DNA of 64,000 nucleotides, taken from assembly GCF_023746535.1 (NCBI RefSeq), contig NZ_CP098747.1:2254501-2318500 (forward strand), given 5' to 3'. This stretch comes from Sneathiella marina. Its GTDB lineage: Bacteria; Pseudomonadota; Alphaproteobacteria; Sneathiellales; Sneathiellaceae. The translations under genes and the position numbers were made by a program. Shown here one piece after another: positions 26,282-34,998 of the stretch (positions are counted from its first letter, which is position 1; every line of letters starts with the position of its first letter). The notes under the pieces were generated by a model. It made no database searches. It was given only the letters and a program-made list of their open reading frames with translations, and was not told the DNA's origin.

Positions 26282-27043
26282 ATGAGCCAAGAAAAAATTT
26301 TAATGAAGAAAAATGGCCCTGTAACAACAATCACCCTTAACCGACCAGAAGTTAGAAATGCCCTGGATCAGTCCTCTGCAAATTTACTGACGGAAATGTT
26401 TCGGGAATTTGATACGGATGACAGCCAACGTGTAGCTGTCGTCACAGGTTCTGGCGGCGCATTCTGTGCTGGCGCTGACTTGAAGGAAACCGCAACCCGG
26501 GTTGACTACATAGCCTGGGCCGGTCATGCAGATGGGCCGTTTCATGCGCCGTTATCCAAGCCGCTTATTGCCGCAGTTTCCGGCCACGCCTGCGCCGGAG
26601 GATTGGGTCTCGCTTTATATTGTGACATTCGAATTGCTGATGAAACCGCTGTTTTTGGTGTCTTTTCCCGTCGTTGGGGCGTCCCCATGAGCGATGGAAC
26701 GACGGTTCGTTTACCACGGGTAATTGGCACCGGTCCGGCAATGGATATGATGCTAACCGGAAAAGCTGTAACTGCCTCCGAAGCCCTGTCGCTTGGCCTG
26801 ATCACACGTATCTGCACGAGTGAAAATGTTGTAGCAGATGCAGAACAGCTCGCCCAGAAAATGGCAACTTTTCCGCAAGTCGCCATGCTGTCTGACCGGC
26901 AAAGCCTCTATGCTCAAAACGGACACCCTGAATCCGACGCTATCGCTTATGAAACTAAATGTGCCGAAGCAGCCAAGCAACAAGAAGCGCAATCCGGCGC
27001 TGCACGTTTTGCTGCAGGGGAAGGCAGGCATGGTGCTTTCTAG
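26282..27043 (+). CDS. crotonase-family protein lacking the hydratase glutamates
   Basis: A 253-residue crotonase-fold protein with the oxyanion-hole block AFCAGADLKE near residue 61 and SGHACAGGLGLALYCD near 99. Where true enoyl-CoA hydratases have PE, this reads FSRRWGVPMSDGTT, and the second Glu position is Asp in PAMDMMLTG. It is therefore probably not a hydratase; an isomerase, hydrolase or other crotonase reaction is more likely. It is divergent from sthA and convergent with the lrp gene, with no operon partner to name the substrate. Confidence 0.8.
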   Translation: MSQEKILMKKNGPVTTITLNRPEVRNALDQSSANLLTEMFREFDTDDSQRVAVVTGSGGAFCAGADLKETATRVDYIAWAGHADGPFHAPLSKPLIAAVSGHACAGGLGLALYCDIRIADETAVFGVFSRRWGVPMSDGTTVRLPRVIGTGPAMDMMLTGKAVTASEALSLGLITRICTSENVVADAEQLAQKMATFPQVAMLSDRQSLYAQNGHPESDAIAYETKCAEAAKQQEAQSGAARFAAGEGRHGAF

Positions 27044-27062
27044 GTTATAGGATCAAAAACCC

Positions 27063-27518
27063 TTAATTAACCGGATACCCTGTCCAGGGTTTAATCGATC
27101 GCAGTGTAAAAGTTGACCTCATGCTGGAGACATGAGGCAGCTTTGCCAGACAGTTTCGATGTATCCGATCGAAATCGGTAACCTCCTTTGCGGCAACCCG
27201 GATAATATAATCCGCATTCCCTGTGGTTAAATGGCATTCAAGTATTTCGTTATACGTGACCACTGCCTTTTCGAAAGACTCCAAAGCTTCCTGACTTTGA
27301 GAAATAAGCGATATCTCGACGAAAACGTCCATTTCCAGCCCAAGCTTTTTTTTATCGAGACGTGCGGCATAGCTCATTATCACGCCGCTTTCTTCCAGGT
27401 TTTTAATTCGGCGATGACAAGCAGATAAAGACAGATTAACCGCGGCCGCAATGTCAATTATGGGCCTGTTGGAATTAATTTGTAATTCCGACAAAATACG
27501 ACGATCGAAGGAATCCAT
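27063..27518 (-). CDS. Lrp/AsnC-family transcriptional regulator
   Basis: A 151-residue full-length Lrp: helix-turn-helix in residues 1-60 (LSELQINSNRPIIDIAAAVNLSLSACHRRIKNLE) and the RAM effector domain after about 65 (GNADYIIRV). It is divergent from the alanine dehydrogenase gene over 141 bases, the standard arrangement for an alanine-responsive regulator of ald. Confidence 0.9.
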   Translation of the reverse strand: MDSFDRRILSELQINSNRPIIDIAAAVNLSLSACHRRIKNLEESGVIMSYAARLDKKKLGLEMDVFVEISLISQSQEALESFEKAVVTYNEILECHLTTGNADYIIRVAAKEVTDFDRIHRNCLAKLPHVSSMRSTFTLRSIKPWTGYPVN

Positions 27519-27659
27519 ACTGTTTTTTCCTAATATTTTTAAAATTTCAACCGTATTTTACCATAATTCTCATAATTTGAAAGAAATTCAGGAAAAATTA
27601 CATGCGGTTTTCAATTATAATTAGCCTCGAAATTAATCTTGTAACTGGGAGTTGTTACT

Positions 27660-28778
27660 ATGTTGATCGGTGCACCTAAGGAAATTAAAAACCACGAATA
27701 TCGTGTTGGACTGACGCCGGAAAGCGTCGGCGAACTTATCGCCAATGGCCATGATGTAATAGTCGAGAAAGATGCCGGTCGTGGCATCGGGGCTTTTGAC
27801 GATTCCTACATCGCAGCGGGCGCAAAAATCGTTGCCACAGCTGAAGAAATTTTCGCCACTGCAGAAATGGTGGTTAAAGTTAAGGAACCTCAGCCAGCCG
27901 AGCGGGCACAGCTTCGCGAAGGCCAGATTCTTTATACCTACCTGCACCTTGCTCCAGATCCTGAGCAAACCAAGGACTTAATGGCTTCCGGTGCTGTTTG
28001 TATTGCCTACGAAACGGTAACCGATAACCAAGGTGGCCTCCCCCTCCTCAAACCCATGAGCCAGGTTGCCGGCCGAATGTCGGTTCAAGCCGGTGCAACT
28101 GCCCTTGAAAAAGCACATGGTGGTCGCGGTGTCCTATTGGGCGGCGTTCCAGGCGTTGCTCCTGGTAAAGTAGTTATTATTGGCGGGGGAGTTGTTGGTT
28201 TCAATGCAGCCCAAATGGCCGTCGGTATGCATGCCGATGTTACTATTCTGGATCGCAATCCAACAACACTTGAAAGCCTCGAAAACCATTTTGAATCGTC
28301 AGCCAAAGTTATCTACTCGACGGCTGCCGCTCTTGAGAAACTGGTCGCCGAGGCTGATCTGGTTGTCGGAGCAGTTCTTATTCCAGGTGCGGCGGCACCA
28401 AAACTGGTAACCCGTGAAATGCTTTCTACCATGCAGGAAGGCGCCGTCATTGTCGATGTCGCCATTGATCAGGGTGGTTGCTTCGAAACATCGAAAGCGA
28501 CAACCCATGCGGATCCGACATATGTTGTCGATGGCGTTGTTCACTATTGCGTCGCCAATATGCCCGGTGGTGTGGCCAGAACCTCCACATATGCTTTGAA
28601 TAACGTGACCCTGCCCCATGCCATCAAGATCGCCAACAAAGGCTGGAAGGGTGCCTTGGCTGCAGATCCGCATCTTGCCAATGGCCTGAATGTCTGGAAT
28701 GGGCAAATTACCTGTGAACCTGTAGCACGGGATCTCAATCTGGACTACACAACGGTAGAAACGGCGATCAACAGCTGA
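27660..28778 (+). CDS. ald: alanine dehydrogenase
   Basis: A 372-residue enzyme that interconverts L-alanine and pyruvate plus ammonia using NAD. The substrate-binding start [20 protein letters not shown] is intact. The Lys/His catalytic region TYLHLAPDP lies near 93-101, the NAD motif [14 protein letters not shown] near 173-186, and [13 protein letters not shown] near 270 follows. GGGAG precedes the ATG. It is divergent from an Lrp-type gene and ends with its own terminator, so it is a single-gene unit. Confidence 0.95.
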   Translation: MLIGAPKEIKNHEYRVGLTPESVGELIANGHDVIVEKDAGRGIGAFDDSYIAAGAKIVATAEEIFATAEMVVKVKEPQPAERAQLREGQILYTYLHLAPDPEQTKDLMASGAVCIAYETVTDNQGGLPLLKPMSQVAGRMSVQAGATALEKAHGGRGVLLGGVPGVAPGKVVIIGGGVVGFNAAQMAVGMHADVTILDRNPTTLESLENHFESSAKVIYSTAAALEKLVAEADLVVGAVLIPGAAAPKLVTREMLSTMQEGAVIVDVAIDQGGCFETSKATTHADPTYVVDGVVHYCVANMPGGVARTSTYALNNVTLPHAIKIANKGWKGALAADPHLANGLNVWNGQITCEPVARDLNLDYTTVETAINS

Positions 28779-28795
28779 TAGCGTTCTTTATCTAT

Positions 28796-28826
28796 AAAAA
28801 GGCTCGGATATTCCGGGCCTTTTTTG
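28796..28826 (+). terminator. intrinsic terminator after ald
   Basis: AAAAAGGCTCGGA, loop TAT, TCCGGGCCTTTTT, with one G-T pair, and a T-rich end. It starts 18 bases after the ald stop. Confidence 0.8.
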
Positions 28827-28942
28827 TTTTAGAAATTTGTCCAGAACCATATGCCTGTCCACTTTCCTACAATCTAAAAAAATAATGTCGTTGGTGAGCA
28901 AACTTTGTTCTATCATGTCCAGTATCCGAGATTTAGTCGATA

Positions 28943-30205
28943 GTGGGCGAGTGTGTGGCAGACAAAAAATCCAAAAAACAGCTTACTTCGCATCGACTAG
29001 CAACAGCTTTCTTGCTGCCGTCAATACTCATATTTCCGGCTCAAATGACATTCGCAGCAGATGTTGGCGAATTTGAAATCAAATTAAAAACCTACTATTT
29101 CAATCGGGACAAGGATCAGGATAACCCGGATTCTGTCGCTTTTACACAAGGTTTGATGCTCTATTATAATTCACCTTATCTGAATGATTTCGTAAATCTC
29201 AATGCCGCTGGATTCGCCAACCTCAAGCTGGTCGGCGAGAGCGGCAAAGGTGGGTCAGGACTGTTACAGGTTCAACCTGATGGCAGCCAGACGTCTTACG
29301 CGAAGCTCGGTGAATTAAATCTGGATTTTAAATTGCCAAAAAACGGAAATCTGATAATCGGCCGCAAACAATTAACCTATCCACTCAAAAACGATATAAA
29401 TAACCGGGCAACCCCTGCCGCGAGCCAGGCGGCTGTCCTCACCTATGACATCGGTGGGACAACCTTATATGCCTTGGCATCGGATAGAGGGTCGCCAAAA
29501 ACAGTTACCAAGTTCAACAAATACCAGGATAATAATGGCGACGATTTTATAGTTTACATTGCCGGGGCAAAGCATGAGTTCGAAAATTCACTCTTCATAG
29601 AAGCGTCGGCCGGGCATGCGGATAATGTCATGAACCGTGCCTATCTCGATGTTCAATATCCCATTACGCTTAATGACGATTACACCCTTAAACTTGATGC
29701 GCATCAATATTTCGGTTGGGCCGATGGAGAAGGTGCTGTCGCGAATGTCGGTTCTGACTACTACTCCAGCCTGACCAGCCTTGTCGGGCACCTGAGTGCT
29801 CATAACGCACGCTTCACCCTTGGATTCCAGAATGTAAGTGGCGACAGCCACCAGGTCTCATGGGATGGCGGCGTCAATGACGAAAATAGCTACAAGACAT
29901 GGCATAGTGTAACCCGTCTTGATTTCGATCGCGGCGGCGAACGCACGTATATTGTCCGCCTCGACTATGACCTGAAGGATTTTATTGAAGGCCTCACTTC
30001 AATGGTCCGATATACATCCGGCCACAATATCAAACGAAACGATGGCCAACGAGGATCGGAATGGGAAAGAGACTTTGTACTCACTTACCGCCCACCCATG
30101 CTGCCCGATTTGTCCTTTTCCTGGATAAATGGCTACGTAAAATCCAGCGAAACATATAATTCGGTGGAAAACCGGATTATTGTCAATTACGCCATTAAAT
30201 ACTAA
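28943..30205 (+). CDS. OprD-family outer membrane porin
   Basis: An outer-membrane beta-barrel of up to 420 residues. After a basic N-terminus comes a signal segment (LATAFLLPSILIFPAQMTFAAD). Alternating polar/aromatic strands follow, such as GEFEIKLKTYYFNRD, an OprD-like start, and the protein ends in a C-terminal aromatic-rich strand (IVNYAIKY). The true start may be the GTG at 28955, because neither candidate has a strong ribosome-binding site. OprD proteins pass basic amino acids, carboxylates or aromatics; the substrate is not readable and the neighbours (ald, a LysR gene) give only a weak hint of amino acids. Confidence 0.75.
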   Translation: MGECVADKKSKKQLTSHRLATAFLLPSILIFPAQMTFAADVGEFEIKLKTYYFNRDKDQDNPDSVAFTQGLMLYYNSPYLNDFVNLNAAGFANLKLVGESGKGGSGLLQVQPDGSQTSYAKLGELNLDFKLPKNGNLIIGRKQLTYPLKNDINNRATPAASQAAVLTYDIGGTTLYALASDRGSPKTVTKFNKYQDNNGDDFIVYIAGAKHEFENSLFIEASAGHADNVMNRAYLDVQYPITLNDDYTLKLDAHQYFGWADGEGAVANVGSDYYSSLTSLVGHLSAHNARFTLGFQNVSGDSHQVSWDGGVNDENSYKTWHSVTRLDFDRGGERTYIVRLDYDLKDFIEGLTSMVRYTSGHNIKRNDGQRGSEWERDFVLTYRPPMLPDLSFSWINGYVKSSETYNSVENRIIVNYAIKY

Positions 30206-30341
30206 ATCTCAATCAGTGTTATCTCGTTCAGTTGCAAGAAGGATTGAATAGCATTCATTGCGAATATGGGGCTTGTAAATTCACTCTCCTAAATGATGGT
30301 ATGCATATATTTACTTGCTAACGGTTATAGCCGCACAGTCT

Positions 30342-30503
30342 CTACTCTCTATCGCGGGCAAAAACCGTGAGCTTGCCCCGACACCAGCAATATAGTCGAC
30401 GAATTCGGCTTTTTGGCTTCGAATGTTTAGGATCAGGTGGCTCAGGCTCAATCGGTTCACCCCAACGATCCCGAATAACCGGGCGTCCAAATCGAGGATC
30501 CAT
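30342..30503 (-). CDS. small basic, proline-rich protein, 53 residues
   Basis: A short ORF with GGAGGT nine bases before its ATG at 30503, one of the best ribosome-binding sites in the window. The product runs MDPRFGRPVIRDRWGEPIEP, then a Pro/Lys-rich middle (PPDPKHSKPKSRIRR) and a Cys-Trp-Cys stretch near residue 40. It shows no membrane segment. It is divergent from the LysR gene at 30636. I recognise no family; the stop at 30342-30344 and strong start support translation. Confidence 0.55.
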   Translation of the reverse strand: MDPRFGRPVIRDRWGEPIEPEPPDPKHSKPKSRIRRLYCWCRGKLTVFARDRE

Positions 30504-30635
30504 GGATGATTCACCTCCAAATCAATCATTATTAAGTGAAATTTAATCATGTAATAAGGAGAATATTATTTGCTATAACAAGCTAAATCAAAGGATTTGT
30601 ATTCATCTCTATCATGAGGTATAATTCATGTTATA

Positions 30636-31604
30636 ATGTCCGATCACCTTCCTCCATTAGCAGCGCTGAGAGCGCTTGAATCAGCAGCTCGTCATGGTAG
30701 CTTTACTCGTGCTGCGGCGGAACTTAACGTGACGCAGAGCGCGATAAGCCACCAAATCCGCCATCTGGAGGAAATCTGGAGCCTTGAACTCTTTGCCCGT
30801 GATGCTCGGCCGCTTACCCTGACCAAAAGCGGCGCCGCTCTCGCCCCAATTGCGCGCGACTTTTTCTCCAAATTGTCAGCAACATTGGAAAGCTTACGTG
30901 TAGAAGACAAGCAAGGACCGCTTAAGATCAGTGCGCTTGAATCCTTTTCATTAACTTGGCTAGTGCCACGGCTCAGTGATTTTCGCGAATGCCATCCAGA
31001 GATTGATGTCTGGATATCAACGACTGATCGATTGATCGATTTTTCGGCTGAAGATGTCGACTTGGGAATCCGGCTTGGACGCGGTGTCTTTCCTGGGTTG
31101 CATAGCAGCCTATTGTTGCGTGAGTATGTCTTTCCGGTATGTAGCACTCAATTATTGAAACGCCTAGGCGTACCAAAATCTCCGGCTGAGCTGGCACGTT
31201 TTCCCCTGTTACTGCGCCACGATGATATGCTGAGCCCACGCTGGGACACCTGGCTTGGCGCCGCCGGTGTGCCAGATCTACCTCTTGATCAGGGCCCGCG
31301 CTTCCCCAACTCGAATATGGCCCTGCAGGCGGCAATTGCAGGCCAAGGAGTGGCGCTGGTCCGCAGCGCACATGTAGACAGCGGCATGAACGCAGCAGGC
31401 TTGGTACGATTGTTCGACGTGCATTACCCGTCCGAGGCAGCCTATTACCTTGTTTGCCCGGAAGGAACTCAAGCGCGTCCAAGGATTACAGCTTTTCGAG
31501 AGTGGATCCAAGCAGAAGCCGCTCAATCGCAGCTACAATATGACCGTGAAGTGAGCCAGTCGAAAGTCCCAAGCGAAACGAATGATCGCCTGGTACCTGA
31601 TTGA
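30636..31604 (+). CDS. LysR-family regulator, GcvA-like
   Basis: A 322-residue LysR regulator. The N-terminal block PPLAALRALESAARHGSFTR, followed by AAAELNVTQSAISHQIRHLE, is characteristic of the GcvA/AmpR-like branch, and the effector domain occupies about residues 95-300. Poor Shine-Dalgarno; GAGGT is 15 bases before the ATG. Its target is not evident: the nearest genes are the divergent 53-codon ORF and an OprD porin on one side and a tRNA on the other. Confidence 0.85.
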   Translation: MSDHLPPLAALRALESAARHGSFTRAAAELNVTQSAISHQIRHLEEIWSLELFARDARPLTLTKSGAALAPIARDFFSKLSATLESLRVEDKQGPLKISALESFSLTWLVPRLSDFRECHPEIDVWISTTDRLIDFSAEDVDLGIRLGRGVFPGLHSSLLLREYVFPVCSTQLLKRLGVPKSPAELARFPLLLRHDDMLSPRWDTWLGAAGVPDLPLDQGPRFPNSNMALQAAIAGQGVALVRSAHVDSGMNAAGLVRLFDVHYPSEAAYYLVCPEGTQARPRITAFREWIQAEAAQSQLQYDREVSQSKVPSETNDRLVPD

Positions 31605-31683
31605 CTCTTACGCGCCTCTCTTTGACAAAAGTCGAATTTGAGAGCAAACCAGACGCGTATCTCTCAAATTTTCAGTACATGTA

Positions 31684-31720
31684 AAAAAAACCGCTGAAAA
31701 TATAAAATTTTCAACGGTTT
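31684..31720 (-). terminator. terminator after tRNA-Arg
   Basis: On the minus strand AAACCGTTGAAAA pairs with TTTTCAGCGGTTT across a short AT loop and continues into a T-run. It directly follows the tRNA 3' end. Confidence 0.8.
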
Positions 31721-31723
31721 AAC

Positions 31724-31800
31724 TGGCGACCCCGGCACGATTCGAACGTGCGACCTATTGATTAGAAGTCAATTGCTCTATCCAACTGAGCTACGGGGCC
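31724..31800 (-). tRNA. tRNA-Arg (anticodon TCT)
   Basis: A 77-base cloverleaf with encoded CCA. The acceptor GGCCCCG pairs with CGGGGTC (one G-T), the discriminator is G, and the anticodon stem ATTGA/TCAAT holds loop CTTCTAA with TCT at 31764-31766 (reverse strand). The TTCGAAT T-loop is present. It lies 24 bases after the NDUFS4 gene stop on the same strand and is probably processed from that transcript. Confidence 0.96.
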
Positions 31801-31824
31801 GTTATCTCTGGCAAACTTGCAGGA

Positions 31825-32127
31825 TCAGCCTCTAACACGGCTAAAAGAAAAATTGTCCGCATAGGCTTTTAAGTGAAGCTTGCGTTTTTTGGGTTCGAAC
31901 ACTGTAAAGGCGATGTCATTTGCCTCGCAAAATTCGATAGCGGCTTCCTTGTCATCGAAATCAACGACAACTTGCTGTGTCGTATCTGTTGAACCTGTCC
32001 ATCCCATCAATGGCTCTACATATTTATGAGCCGCAGGTGCATATTCCAAACGCCAATGCTTCGTGCCCTTACGGCCCGATTGCATGGCATTTTTAGCCGG
32101 TTGAAAAATTCTCGCCTTGAGGCTCAT
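31825..32127 (-). CDS. complex I accessory subunit, NDUFS4 family
   Basis: A 100-residue protein matching the ETC complex I subunit conserved region (NDUFS4, 18-kDa IP subunit). MSLKARIFQPAKNAMQSG at the start and HWRLEYAP, MGWTGSTDTTQQV and AIEFCEANDIAF are the family blocks. It stabilises the N-module of NADH dehydrogenase and is found in alphaproteobacteria and mitochondria. AAGG lies nine bases before the ATG, inside the end of the PA14 gene six bases away. No nuo genes are near. Confidence 0.93.
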   Translation of the reverse strand: MSLKARIFQPAKNAMQSGRKGTKHWRLEYAPAAHKYVEPLMGWTGSTDTTQQVVVDFDDKEAAIEFCEANDIAFTVFEPKKRKLHLKAYADNFSFSRVRG

Positions 32128-32133
32128 GCTGCC

Positions 32134-32751
32134 TTACTTTCCTATATGTGCAAACGCTTCTGCTGGAACAAAATCCATGTCTCCCCCGCTGGGGGCTTCC
32201 CAATAAAGTTCGAGAGTGGATGTATTCTTCTTTTCAAAATATTTTATGTGGATCGGATACCAGCCCGGCTCAGAAATCTCAAGCACTAATTCATCTGAAA
32301 ATGTGTCAGCATGAACCGTCGGGAATTCATAAATCAGTTTGTCTCCAATGGCCAAGTAAACACCATCATTGGAATGAACCAAAAATGTATAGCGGCCCGG
32401 CTTATCCATCTTGATAAAGCCCTTGATATCGGCGCCAACAAAATCATTGCTTTTGGTTGTCAGCACATCGCCAGTACCGACATGATAATTTAACATCGGC
32501 AGCGGAATACCCGGCTTCCCGTCATCATATTTCATCCAGTCGTCTAATTCTTCCAGGTTATTGAATTTCGCCCCATAATATTGGACAGCGAGGCCTGGTT
32601 TAAGTTCTGCTGCATTAGGCTGCGGAGAGGCTGGCTTCAACCCGGTGAACGGTTCAGCCGACGCTGTAAATGCAGTAAACGTTACACCCATCGCCAAAAA
32701 TCCAGCGACAAAAATTTTAAAAATATCTGACTTCATACTAAATTTAAACAT
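32134..32751 (-). CDS. secreted PA14-domain protein
   Basis: A 205-residue exported protein. The signal peptide covers roughly residues 1-32 (ending TASAEP). A PA14 beta-sandwich follows, with KMDKPGRYTFLVHSNDGVYL as the clearest block and PGWYPIHIKYFEKKNTSTLELYWEAP near the end. PA14 domains bind carbohydrate in enzymes and adhesins; no catalytic domain is attached. A shorter start at residue 6 is possible. It is followed after six bases by the NDUFS4 gene and then a tRNA. Confidence 0.8.
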   Translation of the reverse strand: MFKFSMKSDIFKIFVAGFLAMGVTFTAFTASAEPFTGLKPASPQPNAAELKPGLAVQYYGAKFNNLEELDDWMKYDDGKPGIPLPMLNYHVGTGDVLTTKSNDFVGADIKGFIKMDKPGRYTFLVHSNDGVYLAIGDKLIYEFPTVHADTFSDELVLEISEPGWYPIHIKYFEKKNTSTLELYWEAPSGGDMDFVPAEAFAHIGK

Positions 32752-32880
32752 AGCACGCTGTTCCCTTATGAATTTATTCCATATCTATTTTAGAGAAATT
32801 TTCAATTACAGCAATCGAAACGAGACGACAATCAGCATGATAACATAAAACAAATTTGAAAATGATAACCTAATAAATAA

Positions 32881-32917
32881 AAAAAACGCTGCAAAACATT
32901 GTTTTACAGCGTTTTTA
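32881..32917 (-). terminator. terminator after tRNA-Pro
   Basis: On the minus strand AAAAACGCTGTAAAAC pairs with GTTTTGCAGCGTTTTT and ends in T residues, just past the tRNA-Pro 3' end. Confidence 0.8.
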
Positions 32918-32920
32918 TGT

Positions 32921-32999
<79 letters not shown>

Positions 33000-33107
33000 C
33001 GTGAGGTGATGATCTATACTATTGCGAGGCGCCCTGCAAGTGAATGATAGAAAAAACGTCATCTTTTTTTTACAACCACGGATCATCTGGAAATTGGAGG
33101 ATTAATT

Positions 33108-33539
33108 TTAATCACGTCCAATATGTACATAGTGAAAAATCGCATCGGCTTTAAAAATTGTTCGCCGACCTACCTTGAGCTCTCCACGAACGAAAACCAC
33201 TGTTTTTGTGCTTTTTGTGACTTCGACAAACGCCTCTATCCAATCTCCTTCTCTGGCCGGCGAAAGGAATTCCGAATTCATCTTGATAGTGACGCACCGA
33301 CGGCCGGTTGCGCGAATGACGCCACGGGCGAGGGCTGAATCCGCAAAAGACATCAGCATGCCGCCATGAACCAGCTTTACACCATTCAAATGCTTTTCAG
33401 CCGCCCGAAAGGCCCGAATGGACGTTTCATCATCGATCTTCTTTTCATAATAAGGCCCATTTCGATTGGCAAAAGGGGCAGCCCCTGTAACTTCCTCAAA
33501 TCCTTCGGGAATTACAGTCTTTCCGATATTTTTTTTCAT
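33108..33539 (-). CDS. hot-dog fold thioesterase, PaaI/ACOT13 type
   Basis: A 143-residue hot-dog protein. The catalytic segment is NGVKLVHGGMLMSFADSALARGV near 52-74, with the His-Gly-Gly and Asp of acyl-CoA thioesterases. It differs from the paaI product at 10516 and lies outside any pathway cluster, so the acyl substrate is unknown. It follows the DUF192 gene after 30 bases and may be in one transcript. Confidence 0.8.
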   Translation of the reverse strand: MKKNIGKTVIPEGFEEVTGAAPFANRNGPYYEKKIDDETSIRAFRAAEKHLNGVKLVHGGMLMSFADSALARGVIRATGRRCVTIKMNSEFLSPAREGDWIEAFVEVTKSTKTVVFVRGELKVGRRTIFKADAIFHYVHIGRD

Positions 33540-33569
33540 TTTTATGTCGGCACTCTCTTACATACTGCA

Positions 33570-34046
33570 TTAATTATTACTAAAAATGATATCCTCGACG
33601 GTATCACCAATTCGAATATCATGCCTCTCAGCAAAGCCCGCGACAACCTCCAATACAGCACGAACGGGTTGCGGAGCTGAAATTACTTCAAGTGAACCGG
33701 GCTGCGCATACTCCTTGATAAATATAATTTCGCCCCGATCATCGATAAACATTATATCCAATGACAGGGGCGTATTCTTCATCCACATAAATACGGGTTT
33801 TAAGTCATTAAAATCAAAAAGCATACCGGTCATTGGCGCCAGCGCTTCCCGAAGCATCAAACCCTTTTCGCGGGCGGCCTGGTTATCGGCCACTTCCACA
33901 ACTAATTTAATTTCCTGAGATGTCGTTTTCAAAATTATCGATCGCGTTTTAATTTCATTTGCAATCGTTGGAGGAGTCAAAAAAAGAAGACAAAAAAAAC
34001 CCAATGTAATTACATTTCTGAAAAATGGCCTAACGTTCTGCTGCAT
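33570..34046 (-). CDS. exported DUF192 family protein
   Basis: A 158-residue protein with a signal peptide (hydrophobic residues 12-28, cleavage near TIANE) and a DUF192 domain. AREKGLMLREALAPMTGMLF, FMWMKNTPLSLDIMFID and LEVVAGFAERHDIRIGD are the family blocks. Function of the family is unsettled. It is divergent from the TPP riboswitch-thiamin transport operon. Confidence 0.85.
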   Translation of the reverse strand: MQQNVRPFFRNVITLGFFCLLFLTPPTIANEIKTRSIILKTTSQEIKLVVEVADNQAAREKGLMLREALAPMTGMLFDFNDLKPVFMWMKNTPLSLDIMFIDDRGEIIFIKEYAQPGSLEVISAPQPVRAVLEVVAGFAERHDIRIGDTVEDIIFSNN

Positions 34047-34061
34047 TCTCCTTAATTTCCT

Positions 34062-34089
34062 TTGCCGAGAAAAATATTTTCCCTATAGT
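34062..34089 (+). promoter_or_regulatory. promoter of the thiamin-precursor transport operon
   Basis: TTGCCG (34062-34067), 16 bases, TATAGT (34084-34089). Transcription would start around 34096, exactly where the first strand of the TPP riboswitch begins, so position supports it. Confidence 0.6.
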
Positions 34090-34095
34090 GAGCCA

Positions 34096-34185
34096 TCCTC
34101 GGGGGGAGCCATGTCGGCTGAGAGGTTCCAATACAGGAACGACCCCGGTACCTGATCAGGCTAATACCTGCGTAGGAACGAGCTA
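34096..34185 (+). promoter_or_regulatory. TPP (thi-box) riboswitch
   Basis: Conserved thi-box elements are present in order: GGCTGAGA (34116-34123), ACCTGATCAGG, CTAATACCTGCGTAGGAACGA, and closing P1 strands CTCG (34098-34101) and CGAG (34179-34182). It binds thiamin pyrophosphate and represses the transport genes when thiamin is plentiful. The ATG of the first gene is at 34189, only a few bases after P1, and the only good Shine-Dalgarno (AGGA, 34173-34176) lies in the conserved 3' aptamer strand. Ligand binding should therefore block ribosome access directly; no separate terminator is seen. Confidence 0.93.
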
Positions 34186-34188
34186 AAC

Positions 34189-34998
34189 ATGGCGTCTGAC
34201 AACACAAAAAACATATTACCCGCAAAGGGTAGCGTGGTACGAGCAGCTAATCAAGCGATAGAGCCGGTCGGTTTGGACTTGAAGCTTACCAATTTGGTCT
34301 TTGGTGAGATTCAGGTTCTGAGTGATCTGCGGCTTTCACTGAAGCCCGGGAAAGTAACCTGTCTGCTGGGACCAAGCGGCGTCGGTAAAAGCAGTATCTT
34401 GAAAATTATTGCAGGATTTATACCCTTGCCCGCTGGCAGTTTACTGACCAGCAATGACAACACCCCGTTAAGCAACCGGATTTCATTTATGGATCAAAAG
34501 GATTTACTGCTGCCATGGGCTTCAGTGATTGAAAATGTTGTTATTGGTGCTCGGTTGAGAGGGGAATCCCCTGATTTCGAGCAAGCCCGGGCAATACTTA
34601 CGCATGTCGGCTTGGAGGATCGCGAGACAGCCCGTCCAGATACATTATCCGGGGGGATGCGCCAGCGGGTCGCTCTCGTCCGAACATTGATGGACAATTG
34701 CCCAATTGTTCTCATGGATGAACCTTTCTCTGCTCTTGATGCTATCACCAAATTCCGGTTACAGGGATTGGCCGCAGATCTGTTACGAGAGAAAACAGTG
34801 TTACTTATAACCCATGATCCCATGGAGGCTTTGCGTTTGGGGGATGTGATTCACGTATTATCCGGATCTCCCGTAGCATTGTCGCCTGAAATCGTTCCTG
34901 AAGGAAAAATTCCGCGCGATCCGGCTGATGAAACTCTGAAACACCAATATTCCGAAATCATGCGCCAGCTCGCTCTTACAGAGAGTGAGGTTATATGA
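34189..34998 (+). CDS. thiZ: thiamin-precursor ABC transporter, ATP-binding protein
   Basis: A 269-residue ATPase. Walker A GPSGVGKSS is at 61-69, signature LSGGMRQRVA near 154-163, and Walker B IVLMDEPFSALD follows. It is of the NitT/TauT type and is controlled by the TPP riboswitch immediately before it, which identifies it as the energy unit of a thiamin-related importer (ThiXYZ, pyrimidine precursor salvage). Its stop overlaps the permease ATG. Confidence 0.85.
   Translation: MASDNTKNILPAKGSVVRAANQAIEPVGLDLKLTNLVFGEIQVLSDLRLSLKPGKVTCLLGPSGVGKSSILKIIAGFIPLPAGSLLTSNDNTPLSNRISFMDQKDLLLPWASVIENVVIGARLRGESPDFEQARAILTHVGLEDRETARPDTLSGGMRQRVALVRTLMDNCPIVLMDEPFSALDAITKFRLQGLAADLLREKTVLLITHDPMEALRLGDVIHVLSGSPVALSPEIVPEGKIPRDPADETLKHQYSEIMRQLALTESEVI

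Noticed and set aside
34096-34185. The thi-box region as a possible CDS start or attenuator leader
   Set aside because: The conserved aptamer elements and the adjoining thiamin-precursor genes identify a riboswitch; no T-tailed terminator follows it.
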